Position numbers and translations under genes: made by a program. A stretch of 64,000 nt of DNA from Paragyromitra xinjiangensis (taxonomy: Eukaryota; Ascomycota; Pezizomycetes; Pezizales; Discinaceae): positions 992,001-1,056,000 of the forward strand of contig JBCAMK010000002.1 in NCBI GenBank assembly GCA_038503065.1, given 5' to 3'. Numbering within the stretch: position 1 is the stretch's first letter; every line of letters begins with the position of its first letter. The notes below the pieces were generated by a model, which was given only the letters and a program-made list of their open reading frames with translations, was not told where the DNA came from and did not search any database. Below, in pieces: positions 1-12,249 of this stretch.

Positions 1-3000
1 TACACGCAACTAAAAAGCAAGAATCTTCGTTCGGAATCTCCCATATACGCCTAAGATTTTTTGACTCTAAAGTTGAATCTAAAACCTTAAAGCGGGAGCA
101 CGAACCTCCCGTCCTATGCACAGATACGATCTAGTCAGGGGTCACAAGGCTCCGAGAACCAACGTACTTGGCGGTTGAAGGGCCTTAGACAGTCATATCT
201 CCTGGAAGATTGGGTCTACGCTTGCTAAAATCGGATGTTAGATTGATATTAGGGCAACAAAGTATCTCAGCGATCATTCAGGACTTTGTATACTTATTTC
301 ATTGTCTTAATGTAGTGCTATATACTAATATTCGATGGGATTCTTTGGTATGGCCACTTGTGCAAACGATTCCGACCTCTAGGGAGTGAAGCCTGGCTGG
401 CATCTGCTCGTTAGGGCATACTCTAAGCGATTGTGATATCGGCGGCCCGGGGAGGTGCGTGATGTTTCAAAACTCTTCACTATAGCTAGTGGACAAATAT
501 ACCCCCCTGATCTACCCTATTAAAGGAATATGGTTCATCTATCCTTGGGGCCTGCCCCTAGCCGTGGGGAAATGAAAGATCATTTGACTTAGCACTGGGA
601 GGCAGCATGATGCGATATTTCGATAGCGGACTCGTATGGATAACTTTGGTAATCGTCTTTACGTTCGTGGGATTATTTTGTATATATGTAGTGTAGAATA
701 TTGCATGATTTTTATTGAAATATGTGTTATCTTTAGTTAGGAGTAATAACTAGCTCACTGATTATCTTGTTAACACGCGCCAGAGATCTCATATGAAGAA
801 GATAGCCGGACTGAAATCTTATGGTAAAGGAGATCTAAGTGCCACATCGGTGATACAGCTGTCTGGTTATGCACACTGTATTTACCGCAACATACGTATT
901 TCATTCCCAGGATAATGCTATGTATTTACCCGTGTTTTTTTAGTAAGTCGGCGGCAGATTTACTTCAAGTTCCGACATTCTATCTGCGCCTGAGACCCGG
1001 CTGAGCTTCTAGAATACATGATTGGCTTTACGGTACCAATTTCAGGTTCTTAGGTACTGCTTCGAACATCCGAGAAACCGCAGCATATTTCTACCAGGCT
1101 GCGCAACTGCACTGCCAAAGTTGATTGGTTCTATTCTTGAGTCTGAGCTTTTCCCACTATATTCCAGGTAGATATACATAGAGTGCATAAAAATTATGCA
1201 TAACTTTATCTGTGATGCAACCACCTAATGTTAGAACACCAAAGGTTGCCGGGGAAAAGTCACGTCTCGGTTAACGTTCCTCTCATGCTTTATTCGGATA
1301 TCAGGGATTCAATCTACACATGTTAGTTTTAGCCATACTAATGCTACTTACCGCATACATATCTCTGTGAGTTGCGAAGTTTCGTTAATGTGCACCCTAT
1401 GTGCTTATGCGCACTTAATAGAGCAAATAAGAAAATAGGTGGGGAAAGGGCTGGCTTGTCGTCATATCACTCGGTCGATTGACAGACCACCACTGTAATT
1501 CTTACCACGAGTTTTGCTACTAGTACAATGGGTCCTAGATCAATTCTCCCTAGATTAATCGGTGAACATTCCTGAGATTGCCTGGGCTGTATGTAGCTCT
1601 GGACTAATCTCACGCATGAAACTCGACATCAATTGGCCCAAGTAACAGCATAGCTAAGTGCCTTTAAGGTTGGGAAAAAGCCTATACAATGTGCTTCTAG
1701 ATATGACTGAAACTTCCTGGTGACAAATGGTCTGTCATCCATGCATATCGTTAAACGAGGAAGAACCCCGCCTTCCCTTGCTTTCCCTCCACGTGGTGCT
1801 GAATGTTCTTCAGGGGCTAAGCCAAGTAGTTACTTTTGAATTTAAGGTTAGTTTCGGATCAGTACGTATGCCAATGTTACCGAGATCATTTATACCACCA
1901 CTTGCATTCCGGAAGCTTAGGAATAGACTAAGCCTTGAAAAAGTAACCTGCTAGTAAAATTTCCAAGTTTTCACGCACATGAAATTCATTGATATCGATC
2001 ACGCTATAATTAGCATCCCCACGAAAATTTATTCGACACTATGGGGTCCCACAGCTGGGCTCAATACGCATGGGAACATAATCTTCCCACACAAGCAAAA
2101 GCACACACTGTCTCGCATCGCCCTATAAGTTGATGTTCTATGTAGTCATTAAGTCCCTCCGTGACCGATCCTAGTGCTGCCAAGCCGGCCATGCTCCCGA
2201 AGAGCAAATCCAGGCAGTGCTCCAGACTCGTAAATTGCGTCTCCTGTGCCTTATCGGGTTTCATGCTATGGCTTTGCCGATATCTTTTTGAGGGGGTATG
2301 CTAGATTAGCTTAGGTTGTGCCCAAAAATCTAACCATCAACGGATCGAGCTGCGCTAGGACTTGTCGTTTCCTCCATACTCCACTACCTTCGTAAATTTA
2401 CAACTGCGACAATCAAGCCCGATGTTTGTATATGTTGTGAAAGCTAGTTCGCCCACATCGAGATTAGCGGGTGTTCCTTCAGCCTAAGGGTCGGATACCA
2501 GCCAATTGTAGCAGATAATCATGTCGAATTTGAGATACTTCCATATCTGTGCCACTTCAAAATCGACTGCAGCTGCTTTTCTGCAGAATTGTGATATCGA
2601 TCCGGCGGGAATAGCTCCTTGTTACACTTGCGGCTCAAAATACCACGTTGACCGGCTTCTTGAAGCAACCTCATGCTCGGGAGCCCCTGCATACCACCAA
2701 CTGCTTTACATGACACATTTGGCAGGTATTGGGGAGTTAGGTATGACAGAATAGTAACAGACATGTGTCGATGTTTGTGTGCCCTCTAGGTGTCTCCTGC
2801 TTTGTTCTTACTAATAATATACTGTATCTGCGCCAAGAAACCCGGTAACGCTGTGGCGCAATACATATCACCCCGATGTGGCCTTGAGTCCATGTACGCA
2901 GGTGATTTAGTCAACTAAGATGGTGATTTTTTGGTGTACCCCGCCATGTAGGCACCTTCTTTTTTTTTCTGGTAATATAAAACGTGGTTCAGGCGAGGCT

Positions 3001-3468
3001 AAACGCGAGCGACTAGGATGGCACCTTCCGACGCCTGTTTGAGTGAGAAACTCGTGCATGGAAGATTGATGCCCCAAGCACCACTACCACGAGAGAGATT
3101 ACAGCCTTCCCCCTTGCCAAGACTTGGGATTGTTACTAAGAAAAACAACTTGGGTGTGGGAAAGATTGTGGTTGAGTGGCCGATTTTACTAGCAAGTCCC
3201 CGTAAGGGGGATTTTGAGGGTGGGGGGATTTGTGCTTGCGGCCGAGCACCGTCGCCCACATTAGTACATGTTTTCGAGCCATTGACATGGGTAGAAACAC
3301 TCGGTACCTATAGAGCTCTTGCCTCAAGTTGCTGTTCTAGGTTTTAGTGTCTTCGAGGTTATAAGTGTCTTGTACGGCCCGCTTTTAGTTCGATATCATT
3401 CTTCTCTAGAGCCGTCGGGTAGCAATTCCAGAGCAGAAGCTTAATACTACACCTCGAAAAGCGCAAAT
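1..3468. other. Gene-poor interval, no supported gene
   Basis: AT-rich sequence with stops in all frames. The longest open stretches are near 3.0-3.35 kb and lie on both strands over the same bases. They lack family resemblance, plausible splice structure or biased codon use. No RNA gene or clear repeat was recognised. Confidence 0.6.
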
Positions 3469-5799
3469 ATGTTGGCGCACTTTATCATCAGTGCCGCATT
3501 TCTTCTCTCTTTATTCCAAGGAGTCCTAGCAACTCTTTCCAGCAGCGAGATTGATGTTTTCAAACGGACATCAGATACCCGAACTCTCTTCCCACTCAGC
3601 AAAAGAACCTTAGGCCTAAGAACTCGCGATATCCAAAGAAGAGCTCTTCATCCGCGGTTAGAAGTAGTGCTATCCTATGGGGAAGGTTAGTTCCCCGGAA
3701 TTTTGTCCCTTTTCACTGTTTAGCTTACCCAGGGTTACTCGGTAGATTTTCACTCCAGCCAACAACATGTGTTTGTTATGGATATCACCTTGATCTGTCA
3801 TGAATCTGCGCCAGTCCTTCTCCTTGAGGATTTTGAAGACCTTATATCGTCCATCACTTGTTCAACTGACCTGGTTACAATTGCTTTCTCGGAGAATTCT
3901 GATTTTGACTATGCAAGAGATGCATGGAGCACCTTGGAGAACTTTATCCTGATCTCAAACCATCCGGAAAACGGCTGTAATCCTAGTGATGAACGAGGTG
4001 CTTATATGTAAGTACCAATATATATATTATTACCTACTTTCTCAGAATTGATAGATAATAGGGTTAAAAAAATACACTGGAATCCATTGGGATCGACTGT
4101 CGAGTTTCTCGCAAAGCCACTTCCCTTACCTGATGCGGCTAAGAGAATTTCGGTGGACTTCGGTCACATCACGCGAGAAAACTTTCACGAAACTCTTACT
4201 AAACGTCAAACGACCCCACAAGATATAGCAGACGATAAAAAGGACACCACCACGAACTTTCATCCAAATAGCACTATTTCACTGGACACTACCTTCTCTC
4301 CTCGTGAAGTTTTATGGCCTTTGAGTAGCGATGTCGAACTTGACGGTGGTAATAATGGCGAAAGGTAGGTGTTCACTAATATTGCCTGAATTAGGGCTGG
4401 TGCTGAAAATCAATAGCCAGCTTGATGTCCAAATCACCTGTATCGATTGCTTTGTTTCTGGAGAGCTCATATATCGAGGTCATTTTGATCAAGATTTTAC
4501 CAATGGAGATGACATCGACATTCATCTTCAGTGGGCCTGGGTTGAGGTAGAAGTGACCAAGGCAATAAAATCACAATTAAAACTAGAATTTTATCTCGCG
4601 CTAGAATCTAAGGAATGGGAGATTAGTTTGCTTCCAGCACCTATTTCCTTCAGCCCTTTTCAGGTGAGAGATTTCCTTTTAACCGAAGACTAGGTCATCG
4701 TTTAACGAGCAACTTTAGATTCCCGGAGTTATACAAGTTGGGCCGGAGTTTGATTACACTCTGATTACAGCATTAAGTCTTGGAAGCGCTGAATTTAACT
4801 TCACATATGGGGTGACTGTAGATGTTCGTCCCAGAGCAGTTTCTTTTCGAGAGACATCTATTGACATGCTCTAGATACCGCTTAATTCCATCGCCAGGTT
4901 TGATTTCATACAAACTAATAACTCATATTCCAAGGGATGGTGCGTGCCGGAGGCTAATCCTTAGAGTTAGCGGTCTTAAGTTAACGGTTCTTTATAGGGA
5001 TAAAACCGAAGTCAAGCAAATACCTTTTTTCATAAACGCGCTAGACGGTGATCTTGCCCTTAGTGTCAATGTGACTACACAACCTAGTGTGGGATTTAAG
5101 ATTACAATGCTTGCTGGTGAGTGATCGAAAGCCTATACCCCCGTGTCCAAACCATTCTCTAATTCGTTGTCTTAAAGGAGCTGTTTCAGCTGGGCCATCT
5201 ATCGATTTTGCAGCACCTAGACTACTGATAGCGGCCGACGAGTTGCATAGTAAGAATCTAGAACCCATAATACCTTCTACCCCGGAATTTATGTAAACTA
5301 ATTGGTTTGTCGTGTGCGTCTAGATGTAACCGCCAATTGCTCTACGCTAGGACCGAATGACTATGAATATTACGAAGATGCATTCCAATTTTCCACCGCC
5401 TGGGAATTGGGTGTAAGCATATCTGTTAGTGCGGAAGCGGAATTCTCCATTCTCCCAGCTATCGGCGCCTCGTTTTCGAAGGAGTTATACACACATTCTT
5501 TTGCTCCCGACCTCACTTGCAAGGTTTTGGGTAACGGCACAAAAACTGGGGAACTGTTGCCTGCCTCGAGTGTTAATCCCCAAATCGATATCGTTAAAGT
5601 TCAGTCTGTGGTGGACAACACTGGTGTACTGCCAACAGGAGTTAATCCTGATCTATTAACAACTTACTCAGCACTGCCTACATCTGTGAAAAAAGCTGCT
5701 GACGCCGCCCAAGCCGGAGCCACCAACATTAAGGCTATGGGTGGGGTTGCGATGTTGGGTCTACTAGCCGGTGTGGCAGTTCTAGCGGGTATGCTCTAA
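3469..5799 (+). CDS. Secreted/GPI-anchored DUF7029-like surface protein, nine exons
   Basis: Exons by eye: 3469-3685, 3746-4007, 4062-4364, 4417-4663, 4719-4817, 4875-4939, 4998-5116, 5178-5249, 5324-5799. They sum to 1860 nt (619 aa) with all phases matching. The protein starts with a signal peptide (MLAHFIISAAFLLSLFQG), then has a domain with a conserved Cys/Trp/His pattern (ITC..., a Trp, ISNHP, NPSDERGAY) that I recognise as resembling fungal DUF7029. A beta-rich middle resembling DUF7223 follows, and a hydrophobic C-terminal tail (MLGLLAGVAVLAGML) fits a GPI-attachment signal or terminal membrane segment. Several introns are found only by phase logic: 4818-4874 has a weak GTAGAT donor and hides an otherwise in-frame TAG. 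Family names are from memory. Role unknown; a cell-surface or wall-associated location is inferred from the two hydrophobic ends. Confidence 0.78.
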
Positions 5800-6622
5800 G
5801 GGTTTTGCTCAATTTGAATATTCGGGGTTTGTATTGTTTATTAAATTGTAATTATGGGGGAATATCATCCAGTCTAGGGTTTTTTCCAAAATTTAGGTTT
5901 TCATATATTTAGATTATGTATTTCGGCTGTGTCTGCGGACCATCGATCAAGCGAATCTCAAGAATAGAAAAATTTCGAGAATCCTTACGTATATCGGTGA
6001 ACTCATAGCACCAGCCGTATCTATGTGAACGGGAATTGAGTCAACTGGTGAGCTTCGGCTTAGTTAGCGGGAGTAAATTACTATCACTTAAGCCTATAGA
6101 CTTCAGGTGTTGAGAGCAATAATATGATAAGGTCTCTCTGACTAAATGTAACTAAGTCCCTTTCTACTTTTTATGTACTGGTGCTAAGAGGTTGAAATAA
6201 GAAGTGGCGAGACACCTAACCCATAAAGGTAGTTACCATCCCTTTCGGAACGGGAAAATGTTTCTTGGTATAAATAGCGAGTGGCAAAAACATGGTTCTC
6301 GGTAAGATGTTCTCGAACATCTTAGCGTTCCCGTCAGTTAGCGTACTGCCCGGATACTGGAATTTATTAAGCAACCACCAGCTAAATCCAATAGAAATGG
6401 GACTCATGTAAGTCTAATGTGTATTACCTAGTTCGGTTTGGAATTGTGGTTATGTAGTTACCACCCCGTATCGCATGACATCACCTGAAGTTTCTGAGGA
6501 GAAAGTTTAGAACATCATGAGTCACGCACAATCACTCGTACCCTCAACACACGAAACTGGTTTTATACGGTCGGAAATGTGTATTATAAAGTACAGACGA
6601 AGAAGAAGATAATGTCTACATT
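5800..6622. other. Convergent intergenic spacer
   Basis: Lies between the 3' ends of the DUF7029-like gene (+) and the S28 peptidase gene (-). AT-rich with no supported ORF; it presumably holds both 3' UTRs. No repeat or RNA gene was seen. Confidence 0.55.
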
Positions 6623-8795
6623 TCAGTTTCCAAAACACTCCAGCCAGCCCTTCAACGCCTCGGCGAATAGGGTTACCGGCGCGGCGCCCCCAGGGAATAC
6701 TGTGGCGGGATCAAAATCATAACAATGCTGGGCATCGTCTATCAAGTAGCCAAAAACCTCTCGTATTGAGGTTGATTCTCTACAGTTAGGGGTGTCCTGT
6801 GAGACCCTAAAGTGTGGTGAAAATAGTTCCGCGGATAGAGGAGAAAGAGTTCGCCAAGGGTCAAATTCGCCCTCTGTTAAATTTCGGTTAATTTTATTTC
6901 CACTAGTTTGGTCATAAGCGAATAAATAGAAATGTTGGAGGAAAATACCTGTCCAGAATACGTTGGAGGGCCTTTGATACCAACCACCTGTTCTCCTGTT
7001 GATGTAATCCGTTTTAGGCCACTTTGGAAGGTATCCAGAAGAGAGACCATCTGGGAATTGACGGTAGCAGATCTCTTGTTGGTGCTGTAGCGTGTTGTAT
7101 CTCGAGCCAAGAGAATGAGCATTTTTGGGTGATGCCTGGAAGAAGCCCCATTCGGTGCAATACTAAAACTACGTTAGCTAACTATACGCTTTGCCCGAAG
7201 CACCGATTGAGTTTGGGGCGTAAAAGTCACCTGCCAGGTCCATGAAATGGACAAAATTCCCTCGAATCTTTCGTCAAGGAGACAATTAGGCGTTGTAGCG
7301 TTTTTCGGGGTGGGGCCTTCACAGTAGCCCTGAAAATTGTACTCATTGACCATATCAAGCTGAGTTGGCCAAGAGGCCCATCTCTCAGCGAGCGCTTTTC
7401 CACCCCTTCCCTCAAAAGGCTGCAAATAGTCACAGAACTCGCGCAGGGTGTCATCAATGCCAGAACTTTGCCAATTGTACATAGGGTAGAAGAGTGTGTC
7501 AGCAAATCCTTCATTTGAATTCTTCTCTGCGGTTCTTCCTAGGAATTTCTGTTTGATAGTTGCTGCGGTCCTAGGATTATCGAGTTGAGAGTCGATGTAG
7601 TGGAGCGCGGAAGTGATACTACGTGTGCAATTTCCAAGATTGTAGGCGTTCATCCCACGATATACTTGTTCCCAATAGGCACTCATATCGACCTGAGCTT
7701 GAACTGGGGCAGATGCGGCATACGCTAGAAGTTGAGTATTGTTAGTAAGTCTCGGATCATTGCCCTGATATTGCTTACCAGCATAGACAGTTTCCGGGTA
7801 CAAGTTTCTTAACATTGCAGCACGCATCCCTGGATGGTATCAACGTCAGCCCTCCGAAGTACTCAGCGGCATCGAAGTCCCAGTTAAGTGATCACGAAAT
7901 ATACCTGGGTAGGAACCGCCTACATGACTGTAATTGATAACGTGTTAGCTTTGCAGCACAGTTATACAGGGTCAGGGCTGACTTACACCCAAGGTGTATT
8001 CTTCGGCGAGAAATCGACATCGGAGTAGTTAGCCCATTGGAACTGATTGGCAAAAACGTCAAAATCTTTTAATGCCTGCTCAGTCGTAAGGTATTGCAGC
8101 TGCTCTGCAGTCGTATTGAGGTCAACAGGGAACGGTGTGCTTTCTCCATAGTATCTGCCGAAATGATTCCCTTTAGTATACCGTATATTTACCCCGGCTT
8201 CTAAAGACTACAGATAGCAGATCCCATACCTATGCTCCCACACGATTCCGAGACCTTTGAACTCTTGAAGATATTGATTAAAGAAGGAAGTATTCTTTGT
8301 CATGTATCCCAAATAGGCGGACCCATCATCGGCTTCACCGGTGTCAAATGCTGGCCATGAATTAGAACAATCCCATCTTTCATCAAAGATTGTTTCCAGA
8401 GGGGTTTGAAGAGACTCACCGAATACGGGACCACCGGGCTCGTAGTATTCGTCTGATACCCAGTACCTATTCTTGAAAGTGTCATTGTTTTCCTTTCCGA
8501 AGTGGTCGACAGGTAGCTAGTGTTGGCCCTAGAGGTCAATTGATGATTCTAACTGCAAAGTATGAAAAGACACGAGACAAACATCGACAATTTGCCAGTA
8601 AACAGCGGGCGGAACATAAGATGTAGCGGTAATTGAAAATTGGCCATCCGAAGTTCCATCAGCCTCGTTTTTGAACCTTTCTAGCGCTTTCAAGACCTGG
8701 ACTTCACGAAGTGAAGTCTTTGCAGCAGCGTTTGAAATGAGAAGGCCGACACCTAGCGCAAGCATGAACAAGTTAACAGATTTCAATGGAACCAT
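6623..8795 (-). CDS. Secreted serine peptidase, family S28 (prolyl peptidase type), eight exons
   Basis: Exons in coding order: 8795-8583, 8516-8420, 8350-8230, 8154-7987, 7927-7905, 7829-7231, 7162-6949, 6873-6623. They total 1473 nt (490 aa) with every phase matching. A signal peptide (LFMLALGVGLLISNAAA) is followed by the S28 N-terminal region (LPVDHFG, NRYWVSDEYYEPGGPVF, DTGEADDG, VWEHRYYGES). The nucleophile motif GGSYPG puts Ser at about residue 134. EGEFDPWR supplies the Asp (about 412) and DAQHCYDF the His (about 457), so the Ser-Asp-His triad is complete. The 23-nt exon 5 carries the nucleophile. S28 enzymes cleave after proline, often at acid pH; secretion for peptide degradation outside the cell or in the vacuole is inferred. 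Length is usual for fungal S28. No lesion seen. Confidence 0.93.
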
Positions 8796-9515
8796 CTTTG
8801 TAGACTCTAACGGGAATTTCGTTCAACTGAATGAATCACAGCAGGTTGTAGGCACACTGGTGAGCAGAGTTTATTTTTGCGGATATCCATGGTATATATT
8901 TCCCTAGTGACCCCTGCAGTTTGCTGCTTTGTCTGTTTGTACCAAGGCACACATGATACCATCGCTATAGCCCATGTAATTTGTGACAAAACACTTATAT
9001 GAATGTAAAGATAAGCACGGGATACCATAGAGCTCTCTCTCAAAACGGGCAGGTATGCCCTAAGGATCGACAAAGCTTGTGGCTGATGTTGGCTATTGAG
9101 AATACACGAATTAGGGAGCTTCTAGTTAAGTTTTAGCCAAAGCTATTGTTACTGAGCGGTATCTGCCGTTTCGCGCCTAAAGAAGAATCAGAACCGTCGA
9201 GTCGGCGGTGGCCGCCTTCGGAGGTTTTTGTTGCCAGGGGTAATTCATCGGATAAAAGCACGTGCGCTCGGCGGCCTAGCAAACCTTATTTCTTCGATAG
9301 TGACATACCGGATAACACCCTCGTGGAATTCTATCTGGTTACAGAAGCTGTTGGGGCTGCACTAGATGTGACCTACGGTACTCTAGTTGAAATAAGAAAT
9401 GACTAAATTTTGCCCTCAATAGGAAGTATGATGTTTGCGGAACGCAGCACGAGACAACCTTCTCAGCAGCGAAAGTACCTAACTATAATTTGGTTTGTTT
9501 TTGTTCATCCCCTCA
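8796..9515. other. Upstream region of the S28 gene, no gene seen
   Basis: Contains the promoter side of the minus-strand S28 gene. An 86-codon open stretch on the plus strand near 9146-9406 has no recognisable domain or splice context and is not called. Confidence 0.5.
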
Positions 9516-9624
9516 CCGCCTATGGCGTAGGCTCGTTCCCATCCCCTACTGCCTATGGCTGCTGCGCACCGTAGGGTAGCAACCTTCGGTAGTATGGGGC
9601 TGGGCACGAGACTACCTATGGCGG
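9516..9624. repeat. Foldback (imperfect inverted) repeat, about 109 bp
   Basis: The left arm begins CCGCCTATGGCGTAGGCTCG. The reverse complement of the right end begins CCGCCATAGGTAGTCTCGTG and continues with matching C-rich sequence, so the unit can fold into a long imperfect hairpin. Its core (9536-9574) recurs almost unchanged at 62545-62582. It could be a relic of a small inverted-repeat transposon; a structured transcript is also possible. No target duplication identified. Confidence 0.55.
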
Positions 9625-9876
9625 GAATTTATAGGAAGATATACTATCCAATCGTTCTCCATCCCTACTCGAAAAGGTGTTGGTGGAGAAAAGTTTCAAT
9701 CAACCGTGGTAGCGCTAGCAGATGACATACAATCGCACGACTAAATAAACAAACTCGGAATGCATATATATCACTCTAGGATACAATTCGTCAACCTGAT
9801 CACATAGATGCTGGTGCATTTTGTAAGAAATCCAGTTGGTGAAGGTACATGTAATCGCTTAGATATTATAGATGTA

Positions 9877-10112
9877 CTCGGGTGTAGGGGTAAGTCTGGC
9901 GGCAGGTGGCGGTGCAGCTATTTTCTCAGTGGGCTCAAGCTCGTTTGAATTTCATACTTTTGCCAACTAAATTTGTTTGATGTTTAATACATAGCATTCT
10001 TGCTCCATTAGACGTTTTTATCAGGCCTCTCAGGGAGTTGTGGAGGGGGAGAAGAAACTGGGATTTCTTACTCGCACCGCCACCTGTCGCCAGACTTACC
10101 CCTACACCCGAG
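9877..10112. mobile_element. MITE, 236 bp with 39-bp terminal inverted repeats and TA flanks
   Basis: Left end CTCGGGTGTAGGGGTAAGTC continues for 39 bases that match the reverse complement of the right end with one mismatch (a G/A about 26 bases in). TA stands immediately outside each end (9875-9876 and 10113-10114), as expected of a TA target duplication of Tc1/mariner-type elements. The interior of about 158 bp is non-coding, so it would depend on a transposase elsewhere. Near-identical arms suggest fairly recent activity. Confidence 0.8.
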
Positions 10113-10223
10113 TACTATACGTATTATCATAAAATTTCAATACATTCAGACCGTCAGAAATTCACGAAACAGATCCTAATACTATTTTTAGCGTGAGCGG
10201 TGGGTGAAGAGAGTGCGAAAGCC

Positions 10224-10253
10224 GTTGCTGTTGCTGTTGCTGTTGCTGTTGCT
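10224..10253. repeat. Hexanucleotide microsatellite (GTTGCT)5
   Basis: Five perfect tandem copies of GTTGCT. Lies in non-coding DNA about 0.65 kb upstream of the first zinc-finger copy. An antisense ORF across it (Ala/Thr repeats) is a by-product of the repeat. Confidence 0.9.
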
Positions 10254-10906
10254 CCCAACCCCAAGGGTAGTTGCCATACAATGTCCCGAGCTGCTGACAT
10301 TACTTTGAGGGTGCCTGGGGGCTCGTAGTCGGGCAAATTTGAGAACCCCCCCCCCAAAGCCCCTTCACGGCACTCCGCTGGCCTCCCCTCAAGCTTTGAG
10401 TAGGCCAATATACATGCATATTATGTGATCGAGTGATGAGCTATGAGCGTCTTACTACACTTCCCGCTAACGTCGTAATTGTGGCGGTAAAGTGTGGCAT
10501 GCAGTGGCACCAAGCCCCTCTCAATCTAGACGGATAACAAGATCAGATATTTACAATTCTTCGTAGCCTTACTCAAAAAATTCGGGGTAGTGAATATTAT
10601 TGGGTGTTTGATATGCCTGCAGGTTGCAAACCAGGCTCGACGAGCCTGACTTTTGACCACGAGCCTGAGTATGAAAGTGAGACAACGCACCTCTGGCCAA
10701 TTAGAGAATCGGTCATATACTAGGTATGGGCAAGAATAAAGTCAGTACCATCCCCCTCCTCTCTTGCACCAAAGATCGCTAACTTTTCTGTCCTGAACCT
10801 CTGTTCGTCTGTTTTAAGCTCGGCTCAACTTACTAAACGTGGAATTCTTAGCTAAATTTTTATAACACCTATCTCATCGATTCTTCGTATTGCCTTTCCG
10901 CCAAGG

Positions 10907-12249
10907 ATGTCTCAGATTCCAGACTTACAGAACGACCAAGGGCTACCTGATAGGTGACTTTTTTTTTTGACTGAGTCGTAAGCTTATGCACTATGCATAT
11001 GTATAGAACCGACCCTAAATTTGAGCCGCAGCTTATTGCCTATAACGGCGTTTCCCAAAATGCCTCGATTGTCTCAATCGCACGTGATTATGAGTTGCCT
11101 TTCTTCGGCCTCCCTACTAGACATCAACAACTCTTGCCCCCGCAGTTACATTTCTCTTACGCCAGTGGCTCATCAGAACCAAAGGATATTACTTCTTCGC
11201 CGTCTCTGCTTAGATCTGAGCAACTCCCATTCGGCAGCGATTATACCTTAGACGAGTCGCACGAATATGCTCTAGGTGATATCAACAGTAACACTTATGA
11301 GAGAACCCTCTTGGGTACTAGTGACCCGAACAACGTTGCAACTCCCCAAATCGCCTTCGGTCAGTCGGAGCTCAATGATATCAGCGATAGCATCTATAGG
11401 AGCCATCCTACCTACGCAGATGTTTTCAATGGCACCACTTCCTCTCCACAGCTTTTCTTTGGGCCCCAATTCGATGCTATCACCGGAGCCGAGCCGTTTT
11501 ACAATGGCACTTTAGATGAGATTGCATCTTTTTCATCTCTTGGGCCTCAGCTCGGCGGTATTGAAGACAGTATCTATGGGAACGAGAATCCGTACGCAAC
11601 TTTTGCCAATGCTATCGCATCTCCCCAGCTGTTCGCGCCTAACCATGGAGTCGAATCAAATGTTTTCAACGGTGCTATCTATGACGATGAACAAAACAGA
11701 GAGTTAGCACAACCCGTGTTGGAGCCCCGACATGCCGACACGCCAACACCCCCGGACAACGAGGTCAATGCAAGTGAAGGCGCACCATCATCCCAGGGCG
11801 CACAGTGTGGAGATGATTGCCGTGGCGATATAATGTAATATAGACGTCTCCTCTTACCCTCTTGTTGTGCGTTGTAACTGCGCTTACTCTAATACCGTAC
11901 ATTCAGTGGCCCGCATCAATGTGTTTTGAACGAAATCACCTCATAGTGGATGATATCCTGCCGGCGTAACAACTGCCAGTTGAAGTTTAAGCTCAGAAAT
12001 GATTTCTATCGTCACTGCCAGACGTTGCACACACCCATCAAGTTGATCGATTGCCCTCACCGCGGTTGCAAACGTGTTGGAGCAAAAGGATTCAATGCGG
12101 CACGCCCTGAAAACCTCCTTCAGCACAGGAGAACGAAACATAAAGAAAACATTGAGAAGGTGCCAGTCAGGTTTGCGCGTGGCAGCAAGAATGTTAGAAG
12201 CCGGGAGTACAAACTTGCTAAAGCCCTCGAGGAGGGACAAGAGAAGTAG
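10907..12249 (+). pseudogene. C2H2 zinc-finger gene, copy A, with in-frame TAG before the fingers
   Basis: Exons 10907-10953, 11007-11834 and 11907-12249 join in phase. After a short start (MSQIPDL) comes a Ser/Pro/Asp/Tyr-rich region with degenerate repeats of about 45 residues built on SPQLFFG, DSIYGN and FNG, then a Cys motif (QCGDDCRG) at the end of exon 2. Exon 3 reads GPHQCVLNEITS then TAG at 11944-11946, after 304 sense codons. The frame stays open after it and encodes two intact fingers, C-x4-C-x12-H-x4-H and C-x4-C-x18-H-x4-H. Copy B has no stop at the aligned place. An acceptor just after the TAG would not match the phase of the only good donor, so splicing does not readily rescue it. 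CAG to TAG is the simplest origin. Either a pseudogene or a protein without fingers. If functional, probably a nuclear DNA-binding protein. Confidence 0.7.

Noticed and set aside
3018..3347. 109-codon ORF (+) and overlapping 86-codon ORF (-)
   Set aside because: Open on both strands over the same bases, no recognisable domain, and composition explained by local GC content.
4853..4873. In-frame TAG in the DUF7029-like gene taken as a lesion
   Set aside because: A 57-bp intron (4818-4874) removes it in phase and gives a family-like join (FTYGVT-IPLNSIARF), and the nine exons sum to a multiple of three.
7174..7230. S28 gene ending at 7174 without Asp and His
   Set aside because: The frame ends there only because an intron (7230-7163) follows; two more exons supply EGEFDPW and DAQHC.
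10154..10408. Antisense ORF with Ala-Thr repeats
   Set aside because: Produced by the (GTTGCT)5 microsatellite; no other protein-like feature.
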